NCBI GenBank assembly: GCA_001687465.1 | Contig: LVLI01000249.1 | Location: forward strand, 1-64,000 | DNA: 64,000 bases | Direction of reading: 5' to 3' | Source of the DNA: Halocafeteria seosinensis | Taxonomy: Eukaryota; Sar; Bigyra; Bicosoecida | Part shown: one piece after another, positions 39,044-49,816 of the stretch | How the letters are laid out: the number at the start of each line of letters is the position of its first letter | Numbering within the stretch: the first letter of the stretch is position 1 | Position numbers and translations under genes: made by a program | The notes under the pieces: model-generated | Told to the model about the DNA's origin: nothing | The model's input: only the letters and a program-made list of their open reading frames with translations | Databases searched by the model: none

Positions 39044-41158
39044 ATGCCTCGGGAAGTGATAACGATACAAGTTGGGCAATGTGGGAACCAGGTAAGCCAG
39101 CCACAACATGATAGTTTTGTTGGAATTCGAGTCGCAAAAATCAAGTTTTGGGCGCTTTTTGATGGCGTATACAACGCAGATAGGTTCGCGGTTCTGGGAT
39201 CTAGCGCTTCGTGAACATGCTAAGCATCGAAATGGAGATGGGCTCTTTGATGAATCAATGAGCTCGTTGTTTCGAAATGTCGACACCCGCCACAGCGTCG
39301 ACCAGGATATCCCCTTGACCGAACGGAGAGGTGGCACAGATGGTGGCATGAAGAGTCGACTGGCCACGTTACGAGCTCGATGTGTGCTTGTGGATACGGA
39401 GGAAGGTGTGACGAACCAGCTCGTGAACAACTCGTCTCTGGGGGAACTATTTGCTTCCAAACCATCGCCCATTTTGACGACGAAAGGGAGTTCCGGATCG
39501 GGGAATAACTGGGCACAAGGGCATTGCGAATACGGACCAGAATACCATGATGCTCTCGAAGATAAGATACGCAAAGCTTTGGAAGCGTGCAGCTCCCCGC
39601 AGTCCTTTTTCTTGTTGCACTCGTTGGGCGGTGGTACTGGAAGTGGCCTCGGAACCTATATCTTGAGAATGCTGCAGGACTTGTATCCAGAATTGTATCG
39701 ATTCACTGTCTCTGTATTCCCAAGTGACAATGATGACGTCATTACATCCCCCTACAATTGCATGTTATCGATGAAGGAACTGAATGACGCTGCGGACTGC
39801 GTCATTCCGGTGGAAAACCAAGCACTGGCTGGAATTTGCCATACCGTGCAACAACGATGTGGAACCTATAGGAGTAGGCACGGAGAAGGGCGAATGGACT
39901 CTGGTGCCTCAAATGGTACGCCAGTGCCACGCAGTAAACGTGGAGATCCACATACGGCCGTTACCGGTACTAGCGACCACAGTGCCGGCTTCGACGACAT
40001 GAATAACATAGCAGCCCATTTGGTAAGTTGCTCATTTGTCTGTGTCATATACCTGTCTTTTACACTTGTCACTGTATGCACTCGGCAGATAAGTAATTTG
40101 ACTTCCTCGATGCGTTTTCATGGCTCGATGAATATTGACTTAAATGAACTGACGACGAATCTCGTCCCTTTTCCAAAGCTCCATTATCTCACCAGCAGGT
40201 AAGTCGTTGCTGCGTACGTTGTGTCATAAACATATCTGACATCGCTCATATCCGTACAGCCTATCACCTCTTTACTGTTTGCTGGATAGAAAGGATGATT
40301 ATGCGACGCTGAAAATTGACCAAATGTTTAATGACTGTCTATCCCCGTAAGTGTTCCCAGACCAGGAACCTACGTGCGGCAATTTGTTCAACCGCTTTGG
40401 TGAAATACGCCAGAAGTCATCAACTTATTAGGGCGGAACCGCATAAGTCATCGTATTTGGCTATGGGACTCTTATTGAGAGGTAGAATTAGTGTCAGTGA
40501 CACCATGCGGAATGTCGAGCGCGTAAGTTGCATTCGGTCGCTGGACGAGAAAACTAGCAAACTGGATTCAAAGCATGCTACATCGCACAGATGAAACGGA
40601 AGATTACAATGGCATACTGGAATATGGATAGCTTCAAGACAGGCATATGTGAGCAGTCACCGCTGCTCCAGCCGTATTCGCTGTTGTCTGTCAGTAACAA
40701 CTGTTGTATTAGATCCACGCTAAGGTATTTCAGCGAATCTACTGTATCTTTCCTTTAATGGCACTAATGAGCTCCGTTTGTCGTTGCCTTCAGGAAGATG
40801 CATGACAACTATTCCCAGCTCTTTAACGTCAAAGCTCATTTGCATCACTTTAGGAAATACATGCAAGACGATGGTCTGTTTTCCGAGGCCTCTGAAAGCA
40901 TACAGGATCTAATTCAGGAATACGAAGACCGTAAGTTAAACTAAAGTCGGCTTTTCATGCTTCGCCAGCAACACTATCTCTTCGGCCCTTGCAGTAGAAA
41001 CCGCAACTTTAGAGCCTGTAGAGGCGGAACCTTTGCCTCGGGTAAATGCCACTGATCCGTTTCCTCCATTAGACCCACCAACGGTTGACCGCCATACCGC
41101 CGTACAAAGCGACTGGAATACCGTAGGACTGTTATCCAGGCTTCGACCATTCCCGTGA
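39044..41158 (+). CDS. Epsilon-tubulin
   Basis: Epsilon-tubulin is a centriole/basal-body tubulin needed for triplet microtubules. Eight exons (39044-39091, 39180-40022, 40089-40198, 40260-40346, 40414-40522, 40591-40724, 40794-40930, 40995-41158) give 543 residues with all phases matching. The N-terminus MPREVITIQVGQCGNQIG carries the tubulin nucleotide-binding start, GGGTGSGLGTYIL is the tubulin G-box, and the segments FWDLALREHA, SLFRNVDTR, SGSGNNWA, DLNELTTNLVPFP and LIRAEPHKSSYLAMGLLLRG are those of epsilon-tubulin rather than alpha, beta, gamma or delta. A Gly/Ser-rich insert lies at about residues 255-285, where the family has a variable loop. A Pro-rich tail of about 50 residues follows LIQEYED. 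The gene ends only 29 bases from the end of REI1 on the other strand. Confidence 0.97.
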
Positions 41159-41187
41159 TTCATTTTAGATGCCGCCAAAAAGTCTTT

Positions 41188-42818
41188 TTAACCAGCGTTG
41201 TCGTATTGACGACGAAACCTCAGACGGTTTGAGAAGTTGGTCTTCAGACCTTTATCCAACTCTGCGTCCAACATCTTCTGGTGGGAGCGGCCTTGTTGTT
41301 TCTCGTGCTCTTTCTGTTCCTTGGACCTCCATTGCGCCAGCCCCTTCGGAATCAGCTTGTTGCCACCGCCGCTACGAGCGTTGTGGAGCTCAATTTCGCC
41401 CGTTTGTCCGTTATCCGTAATCACCGGGAAACCGTACTTTTGCAGTAACCGATTCTCCTCCTCTTTTCGGTTGGCAATTATCGCTTGATGCTCTGGAGGA
41501 CGCTCCTTTCTTCGATACTCGGTTCTTAAATCGCGATGCCCCAGTTTCTTTCCAGAAGGCAATACCAACTCCCCGTCTTTGTCAATTATCATCTCGGAGT
41601 GAGGGTACTTTTCCGAGGTAGCCTCCAGGTCATCGTAAAAATCTTCGTATTCAGCCATGTCATCTCCAAAATCTCTGCAAAGGACAACATAGCGCAGACA
41701 CAATGCCAAGTGTTTGGACGTAGTGTATGAAAGACGCGGCACATTCCATACCTGTCCAACGGTAAGCGAAAATGGTTCTTCGATTGCATATGATGAATGG
41801 TGGCTAATACGGAGCCAAATCCTTGGTCACAGTAGATGCACATTTGTCCGATGGTGATCTGCGGAAGCAAAGAAAAATCAAGCGTGGACGTACGCTGAGT
41901 AACTTACGGCAAGTTACCAGTTTACCTTCTCAAAAATGTGAGATATCATTCCGCGAAGGTCAATGACTCTCTCGATGTGTGGAATGTTGAAGCCGAATTT
42001 CCCATACATGCGCTTAATGTTCCTGTCAATGCACCGATAATACAATTGTATTACTAGTAAGCAAACAACCAAGACGAGTGCCTTATCATTTGCACATACT
42101 CATAGAGTCCATCGACTGGTTCAAGATCAAACGGGCACAGTGTATCCACGGTTCCGTGTTTCAAGCGTTCTACAATTTCCTTCTGAGGTTCGGTCAACTT
42201 CCGGCTCGTCCCCTCTGCTGTTGGTTCATCGGCGTGGGTTGTGTTATTCCCTGCAGCAGCGCCGCTGCTAGTTCCAGTGGTTGAGGTTCTAGGATTGTGG
42301 CTGGTGACGGGTACTGTGCGGATTTCCACGGGAGCTTGCGAGAGATCATTTTCCTCCACTTGACTGGTTTCTTGCGAGATTTCTACATGCTCTTCCTTCC
42401 CTTCTTCCGTCTCTTGCTGCTGCTGCGGCGTCATTTCATTACCAGTACTCGGTTTGTTTCGATTTTGCTGCTTTTTGACCATTTCCTGGTGCTTTTTCGT
42501 CTGTAAATGTTGTTTTAGTTGATTCTCGCTCTTGAACCTCTTGTTCCCACAGATGGTACAGTGGTAAAAATGCCGGTATTGCTTCTCTTGCTCCTGTCTT
42601 TGCTCCTTATTCACCACTTGTTGGAGTATCTCCTGGAACTTGGCAAAGGAGATCGGGGCCTTATTATTGGCCGAACGGCGCTTTAAGTTGTACCGATGGA
42701 AGTCGCTCTTGTAGTGCTGTAAGAGACGCTCTTTCTCGTAGAACATCACGTAGCAAGTCATGCATTTGAAGGCATGATCCTCGTTATAAGCCTCAGAATG
42801 CGCGGTCGAGGACGCCAT
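41188..42818 (-). CDS. REI1/ZNF622 60S ribosome maturation factor
   Basis: A C2H2 zinc-finger protein that acts on late cytoplasmic 60S ribosomal subunits (REI1 in yeast, ZNF622 in animals). Exons 42100-42818, 41926-42022, 41752-41858 and 41188-41674 give 469 residues. Finger 1 is CMTCYVMFYEKERLLQHYKS followed by DFHRYNLKRR, the family hallmark; finger 2 starts CTICGNKRFKSENQLKQHLQ; finger 3 starts CIYCDQGFGSVLATIHHMQS. The central Gln/Glu/Thr-rich linker (about 130-215) is low complexity. The C-terminal part shows LPSGKKLGHRDLRTEYR and a basic tail, which in the family inserts into the ribosome exit tunnel region. It converges tail to tail with TUBE1. Confidence 0.95.
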
Positions 42819-44005
42819 TTTGGTTGAAGTTAGGATGTCGACGTGTCTATCTTTTCAAGCACATTCAGCTTTATAGTACCCTAGTGCACTATTCCTCTAC
42901 CAATTCTGTCACATCCCGAAAAGTATTTCGAACTCATTATACACCTTACATACAGTCAATGAACCCGGTCCCTTGAAGTGACTCCCTTTTCGCGAGTTCA
43001 ACTTGAACGAGGAAGTCAGCGAAGCGAAGGAAGCGTCATTGGCGGTCAATTTTTGTGTATTGCTGCAGGTGCATTATTTCATTGACTTGTTGTTTGAGTG
43101 TTGAAAGCACGACGTTAGGACAAACTGGAGTGCTTAAGGTATTTCAGAGTTCCGCGAAGAAACCGGACCCGCACATGCATGACTGAATTGATTACAATGG
43201 ATGTTTGTACTCCCAAGGATAGAATGGAACGCCAGTCAACGTGGTTAGGGTTAGGATTACTGAAAGTGTACTTGGAGACGTGGCACCAATAGCGAAAAGC
43301 GGGTGGCGTCCGCGGTCTTCGTGAACAGTAAAATAGTGGAATAGGTGGCAACTGGAAACAATAAAGTTAACGAAAGTGAACACTAGCGGTTTGCGCACCA
43401 TGTCGGTCATATCCTGGTTGCACTCTTCCAGTGGCATTCTGTTTTAACTTGCGGATTGAGGCCGCAAAGCCAGTAGTTGGGTTTTCTTGCGATTGAGTTG
43501 GTCAATAGTCTCATCGAGGCCCGAACCCTACTCTCCATGCTACTCTCAATGCCGCCGTGTGTGTGTATTGGTATTGCTCCTACCGGAAGACCTACAGTAC
43601 GCTACACCGTGTGAGAGGTGAACCGTAGTAGGTTACCGTACCCGGAACCGCTCCAACATCTTCACGTCAAAGAAGTGGATTAGGCGCCAACGCAACAGCA
43701 ACAAATGGTATTCATTTGCTACCGCCAATAGAATTGTTGAAAATTGATGGTAGTGAGTTGAAAGCACCACGTGTTATCAGTTCGGGGCAACTACAGTAGA
43801 GTATCATTTGGTGTATTCTTGCTCTGAACACCGCCGCAGTATGGGAATCTTAACTGCTAAACTACCATGATAGAAAAAATTAGCTTATGGCGACCGGAAT
43901 TTCTTTCATAAAATCTGTAATAGAGTCTTTGGGCAGAGACTCCGCAGAGTAAGGCCAGTTGTCCAAACCAGGCCCCGACCATTTGGCAGATACTCCGCAC
44001 CTTTC
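42819..44005. other. Intergenic region, about 1.2 kb
   Basis: No gene could be supported. It holds the REI1 promoter at its start. Two telomere-like TTAGGG units occur at about 43243-43255, too few to be a telomeric array. Several overlapping short minus-strand ORFs (43115-43437) have no recognisable features. Confidence 0.5.
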
Positions 44006-44887
44006 TCACACATCATTGCTACCAAACGCAGAAAGAGGTTCACCAAAATTGATGTACGGAGGTCTTGCCAGTACCCTCTTTTTCAGGTGCTGCGAGAACG
44101 TTTGAACCACTTTCGACACTCGTTTCCCCGTATATAAACTTTTTGCTGCATCTATACAATCAGAGCGACGGACTATACCATGACTGCCTTGACAGGGTGT
44201 ATCGAAGTATGTACTCATAACCGTTAGCGGGTCGACGGATGATTTGTCCGGGGTCCTTAGGATCGACCTCTCCGTGAGTGGATCATCAGGGTCGCAGTTT
44301 CGGATGAAACTGATAGTCCACTCACACTGGATACAGGTAAGAAGTCCTACCAGTCGTTTCGTCGTTGGGTACTGTATCGTAATCTTGTGGCCGTTTACTT
44401 GATGTGTAGAGAAGGATCGGTGACGGTACTCTTGGATGATCTCCTTTACTGCTTCACGTCCAAGTCGCAGGGAGCCGTCCTCTACATCACCAAAACTTTC
44501 GTTCGGAGCAAGAAAAACGGGGCTCGGACTCGGGCTTAAATTACCATCAAACGGGTCGTCTTGGAAACAATAGTCCATACAGGCCTCTGCGCTACGACGG
44601 TATTCAATAACGCCTCGTGTACTTAACTGCCTTGGTGTCTTCGAGAACGTACCCCTCGAACGTGCAAGATCGCTATTCGTCCAGTTTGAGACGCTGCTGT
44701 TCGTGTGGAAGGGATCGAATTCGTGTTCATCCAATGAGACTGAGTAGTCATCATCCAAGCTGTCGACGAACGAGTCTGGAGAAACATAGACATATGGATG
44801 AATACGACATTGGGTCATAACGGCTTCCAAGCATTGCCCCCTAAAGCAGGCGTCCACAATTGCCCCTAAAGCAGGCGCTTTAATCAT
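44006..44887 (-). CDS. Uncharacterised protein, 293 residues
   Basis: A single ATG-started frame of 293 codons; a frame this long is unlikely by chance. I recognise no domain. The middle holds an acidic Asp/Ser/Phe-rich stretch (SLDDDYSVSLDEHEFDPF, about 47-65), then a Pro/Ser run (SPSPSPVF) and a helix with REAVKEIIQEYRHRSF. The last 100 residues contain a C-x2-C (CIQC) and end in PPYINFGEPLSAFGSNDV. A short tandem repeat in the DNA encodes part of the N-terminus, where a start further downstream or an upstream exon is possible. No membrane segment or signal peptide is obvious. Confidence 0.6.
   Translation of the reverse strand: MIKAPALGAIVDACFRGQCLEAVMTQCRIHPYVYVSPDSFVDSLDDDYSVSLDEHEFDPFHTNSSVSNWTNSDLARSRGTFSKTPRQLSTRGVIEYRRSAEACMDYCFQDDPFDGNLSPSPSPVFLAPNESFGDVEDGSLRLGREAVKEIIQEYRHRSFSTHQVNGHKITIQYPTTKRLVGLLTCIQCEWTISFIRNCDPDDPLTERSILRTPDKSSVDPLTVMSTYFDTPCQGSHGIVRRSDCIDAAKSLYTGKRVSKVVQTFSQHLKKRVLARPPYINFGEPLSAFGSNDV
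44833..44877. repeat. Short tandem repeat at the start of the 44006-44887 ORF
   Basis: Positions 44833-44852 and 44859-44877 are the same 19-20 base word, the first copy with one additional C. The difference is not a multiple of three and so shifts the frame between copies. It overlaps the first codons of the minus-strand ORF. Confidence 0.8.
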
Positions 44888-46291
44888 GCAATGGTCTCAT
44901 AGCATAACCTGACTTATTACTGAGTATATCAGTTATTAATTTGCGAACGGTTGTTATATGCGAGCTTACCCATTTGGTGCACAATGTAGTAGCTGTACTA
45001 AGCCGAACCACTGGGTAATAATTTGCTGGTTAGAATGGGAGGCGCAGACGCTATTGGCGCAAAAATGCAGCTTCACTGGATAACGGGAACATACCATTTA
45101 AAATAGCAAACTCGTAGACATGGAATGAACTTGCACGTGGATGCGAGGAACTTTCGGTGAATCACAGCGAGCGAGTGTGTTCTGCCCGCAGCTAGCTATG
45201 CCTCACACTGCAGTCCACACTTCCTCATATACCTCACAGTGAAGCCCACACTTCTACACCTCACGGAAGAGAGCTCAGTAAAGATCGTGTACTAGTTTAT
45301 TTAAGTCGCTATACGCCTGCACCCGAACACCAATGGCTTACCAAAGACGGAATTTGGGGCTAGCTGCTCACCCACTCGAATACCGGTACAGTGTGCAGTA
45401 TCTCCCGACTTCGGTAGCAGGACATTCTGCAGACAGCCGTATCGATAGCTCCACTTATTCGCTGTATTCCCATCACTCACATCACTGAAGCCTAAATTGA
45501 TTTTGCGTATTGCAGGGGCAATACATGTATTGACGATGTGTTGAGCGCAGTGGAAAGCGGGAATGTGACGGAGCCACCGACCTTCTTTCTCGCCGAATTT
45601 CTTGGTTACTTCGGTGGGATGAAATGATGGGGTCTGGCTAACAAGCAGTAGCGTTAAAAACTGGATGGGTGCGTTTAATAGCCTAAAGGAATGCAAGCGA
45701 GAAGCTCACGGACCCTTATTAATGATCAATGTTACACGTGGTAGGTGGTTGGTTGTAGAAGAGAATCTGTCGTCCGTTCCAATGTTGCTAGTGTAGAGAA
45801 TTCACAAATTTAAGACATACACGTCTTCCGGAAGGAGCAGTACTGTATTGTACAGTGTAATACACACGGGAGACACCCCTCCTCCCTCTCTTCAAGAACA
45901 CACTACATGCGCACTTCACCCAACTGATGGATCCGAAGTGAGAGTGACTTGCGAGGGAATACTACATGTACTACCAGGTAGTTGTGTGTATTATTTATGG
46001 CGTAGGGGATCTTCACGCCGTCGAAGATCTCCCCAGGGCCCTCCGGCATTGTCTACCACTGCGCTCACCAACATTCGGACTCTTTGTGAGCATGAGGTTC
46101 TTCATACGTACAGTATCCTCTCAGAGCGTCTTAGGCCTCGCTCCTCCGAAGTGGGCTCGCTATTTGCCACCGGGCCTTGTTCTTCTGCGTTTGCCTCGTC
46201 ACTGAGTCGAGTCGTCAGCCTTTCCCGTTCCTGGTATTGTTAGTTGGGTGCTCGAAGTCCCCCATTTTTATTCTGGCACAATAATGAAATA
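44888..46291. other. Intergenic region with one doubtful ORF
   Basis: About 1.4 kb without a supported gene. A minus-strand frame of 131 codons at 45301-45696 begins at a TTG, has a hydrophobic beginning (FLTLLLVSQ) and several cysteines, but no family is recognisable. Plus-strand frames at 45848-46243 look non-coding. Confidence 0.45.
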
Positions 46292-48785
46292 TTAAAACGC
46301 GCTATGCCTCAAAGTGTAGGTGCTTTCATGACAACGGCTGGCAGCTATCGATAAGTATATATCATGTACGATGTCACCATACAGGCAATGGCGACGCCAA
46401 TTCCTGAGTCGTGAAACGGAAACGGTTGTAGCCTTTCTAATCTTTTAGACAAACTTCCCACATACCTATAATTTGCATGATTGAGTTTGCTAAATCCGTT
46501 GTGGTTCCTCGACAAAAGTGTATCACAGTTACCGCAATAGCAACAAAGAACCAGGATGCCTGGGTGTTTTCTTCTCTGAAAACATGAGACCGTTACTACG
46601 GTTAATAATCACTCCCAAAAGTTGTGCTCTAAACTGGAGTCACTTACATGAGCCTTTCATACAAGTAAAACAGAGACGTTGCCCCGAGTCCCGTTACCAA
46701 CGCTCCGGTAGCCACCAAATGAAATGCGTCTCCAACGCCCGCTTCGATTTCAAAAGAGTATAAACCACGGTATGTAAGAATACCACCACAAAGTAAATAT
46801 ATTACTCCGCTGATTGCATTTACAAAGAATCCTTTTACTGCGGGATGAACATCTCCACAGCAGACTTTATTGAATAAGGACGCAAAACTCCATGACAGGG
46901 CTAATGCTGCTGACAGCGTAATACCGGTAGCAATCCCTTGTCGGCTTCCAACATGGTAAAACGGTGTGGCCATCAAGTATGAGGCTGCTACGGCGCCAAT
47001 TAAGCAGATTCCCCGACCGACTATCATTCCTTTCCGTCTTCTCAGGTTAGCTTTATTGATAAGCTCCAACCGTGGTAGTCCGTTTTGTCCATATTGAACC
47101 AGTTCAGTGTTTACCGAGGTTTCGCAGCTTTCGATCAGAATAATTTTTAGCAACAGCGTCATAACAGGCGACAAACTGGCACCTGCAACAAGCACGGAAG
47201 TATCAACTAAATCTTCTGCAAAATTGATGAGAATCCCAGGTATATGCACTGTTAGAACGGAAAGGACGACCATTCTGCCTACGAACTCAGTTATTTCCGA
47301 TACTTTGGGGTACGCATAGCTTGGAAACAACCTCGCGAAGAAGATGCATGCTACCGAGCCAGCAAGCGTTTGTAGAAATAGTTCTAGAAAGGGTGTAAAG
47401 CGTTTTGTCAGTCGTGGTTGTCCGTGAGCAATGAACACTTGGGCTGCAACTAAGTAACAAAACAAATATGCTTTGAAATGATGGTGGAAATGTTGGAAAA
47501 GAAGTTGTGTCGTCTCTGCCTCACATATGCCTCTCCACGAACGTCGGAGGCGCTCGCAGCTCCTGGCGTCGTCGCGATCAATGGGGTAGTACTTTGAGAT
47601 GAGGTAATGCTCCCCTCCAGACTCATACACATCTGCCATTGACTCGCGGTCCTCCTCCCCGGCTTCATCCCATCCCTCTCTTTGCTCATCACCAAAAAAC
47701 TTTCTAGGCAGAGTATACGCATGCTCGTCTACATCTTGCTGCGGTTGCGGAAGTTCCACTGTCTCTAACTCTAAATCGTTTGATCCCTCTCCGACGTCTT
47801 GCAGACCATCATATTGAGTCCGCTCTTCCATTCTCATTGTCAGTTCTGGACTTGAGCTGCGAACGTCTCGAACCATGATCAAAAATATAGTGGCGTTTAG
47901 CGTACCATGTAGCGGTCCAAACAGGTCCTCAACCAGGCCAAGCACGAGGCTTTGTTTTCCCGTGAACAGAGTATAATACCGATTCACTGCTGGAAGTGCC
48001 CACACAATTATAAAAACTAGGACGAACGGAGCCAATTCCATAGCAATGTTCCCGGCAGTAAACAACATTAGAGGATCTTCGATTATGCCGTTTCCACTAA
48101 GTGTCACGTAATTACCATCGCTCAGCGAGTTCCTTGCGTGAGCCACTCGATTGACGTATCTGTGGCTCATAAACATGGCGAAAAAGCCACAAAAAATGCA
48201 AATGAGTAATGGAACGTAAAATATTATAATCCTATACAGTGAAAACTGCTCTCCAATCCAGCACCACGTCGTCTCGGTTGGCCCGAACGCGCCAATAGAT
48301 CCGGAGGTAACAATGGTGACAAAAGCTATGCCCCAGGAAAGTATCCCATATGACCAAATGAGTCCCCCAGCATTGAGTCGGATTTCTCCTGTGCTTCTTG
48401 CCTTGACTAATTTGTACATCATGTGCGCAAAGCACCCACTCCAAGCGAAAGACGCCACCGTGGTTTGTATAACCATACCCTGAGTGCGGCAAATACCACC
48501 GTCGTACGCAGTAAAGTTTTGAAACTGTGGCTGATACCGGCGCCTGGTAAAAGCGGACATCGCGAAGCCGGCAGAACTAATTGCATCCGCTACCGCTATA
48601 TTCATCACCAGAGACCGAAGTATAGAAACCGAACCAGTTCGACTTCGATGCAGGCAGATTGCAACGACTGCGATAGCACAAAGCATGGAAGCCACTCCGT
48701 GAGATGCGCTCACTTCTACAATGTTCTGTGCTGATCTTGTAACAACATCATGATTGTTTGTGTTACAAAGCTGTCTGTACTCCAT
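46292..48785 (-). CDS. Fusion of a GPCR-like 7-helix domain and an EamA transporter domain, copy A
   Basis: A multi-pass membrane protein of 786 residues from exons 46648-48785, 46466-46575 and 46292-46404. Residues ~20-350 form a seven-helix receptor-like unit, with MNIAVADAISSAGFAMSAF (helix 2), CRTQGMVIQ and WSGCFAHMMYK (helix 3), YGILSWG (helix 4), FGPTETTWCWI (second outer loop), FYVPLLICIFCGFFAMFM (helix 5), APFVLVFIIVWALPAVNRYY (helix 6) and PLHGTLNATIFLIMVRD (helix 7). This resembles cAMP-receptor-like GPCRs. After an acidic linker (about 350-430), ten further hydrophobic segments resemble the EamA/DMT family of metabolite transporters (EFVGRMVVLSV, WSFASLFNKVCC, LFYLYER). The first ATG is 48785; an upstream GTG at 48818 is not used. 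The last exon aligns with the paralogue for only a few residues, so the C-terminus is uncertain. Ligand and cargo are unknown. Confidence 0.85.
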
Positions 48786-49816
48786 TCTTCCATTGATAGC
48801 TCGGATTCCGTGCGTCACGAAAGCCGCTACTGGGTATTTTTTTATTTTTTTATTTTTTTTTCATCCGGCCAGTCTCATCACTTTATCACCCTCATGCAGA
48901 CGTTTATAATAGTCTCGTGGACAAACACACACTCTCACCCTCAAGAGAAAAGGGTGTGTTCGGTCAATTAATAGAAATACCGTACCCTGTTGCTGGGACA
49001 AATTGGACGGATAATGATTGAGCTTTGTATAACAATATAGCCACCCGAAAATGATGAGCCGATTTCTTCAATGAAACAGTCTGTGAAGAATAGTGCTCGT
49101 TCAGGGTCTCCTGGAATTAATCTGGTACAAATCTTGTTATACTTACGCTAAGAAATCTATACGTATACATCATGTGAGGTTCAAGGGAACTGCAAGTCAC
49201 AGCTGCGTGTGTTGTTGCAACGTATCTCCGAGAGAAGCCGCTGCCGACAATATGCTCAGACTGCTTAAAACGACATACGAAGTATAAAGGGTATATGAAG
49301 AATATCATATGCGAAGACAACTCAAGCTAGAGACTCTTCGTGCGGTGTCTCGAGTTTACGTCGGCATTCCTTCGAACTGACTATGCTGAGCTACATACAT
49401 ATCCCAGACATCAGCCTCCGTTCCCCCCCTGGAACTAGATCATCAAGACTGCGATATAATCTAGCCTAGGTATACTGAACCCTATAAGGCAATTCAGTAT
49501 GCGCATCCATGGGTAGGCAACAGAGCCTCACACACAAGGGAAGTTCACCGGCTAGCCCTAGGTAACCGTTACAAGTTCACGCCCGATAACCTACCGATAT
49601 ATCGCAAGCCAAATGGCTATCTCACATCCCATCCAGATTTTGGGTCATCGTATCAGATAGCGTACATGGCAAGGGGCGGGTCCCCGAGTTTGCGAGGCTT
49701 TCGATTTAATAAGTGTAGAACTCGAAGCAAGCATCCATTTTTTTTTTCATGACTGCCGATGACGAAATCTCTCCCCAGCTTTTCAGAGAAACATTTCTGC
49801 CATTTTACTGCTATGT
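48786..49816. other. Divergent upstream region of fusion copy A and the TPR gene
   Basis: About 1 kb with no supported gene. T-rich tracts lie at about 48838-48862 and 49738-49747. It should contain promoters for both flanking genes. No tRNA-like structure was seen. Confidence 0.5.

Noticed and set aside
43243-43255. Telomere-like TTAGGG units
   Set aside because: Only two units in unique sequence; far too short for a telomere or an interstitial telomeric array.
45301-45696. 131-codon minus-strand frame as a secreted protein
   Set aside because: It begins at TTG, shows no family match, and has no supporting splice structure; a hydrophobic start alone is not enough.
45848-46243. 131-codon plus-strand frame
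   Set aside because: Arg/Ser/Leu-rich composition typical of a non-coding frame, overlapped by another frame of similar quality.
48838-48862. T-rich tract as a terminator or RNA polymerase III signal
   Set aside because: No tRNA or other short RNA gene could be seen upstream of it; T-rich tracts are common in these intergenic regions.
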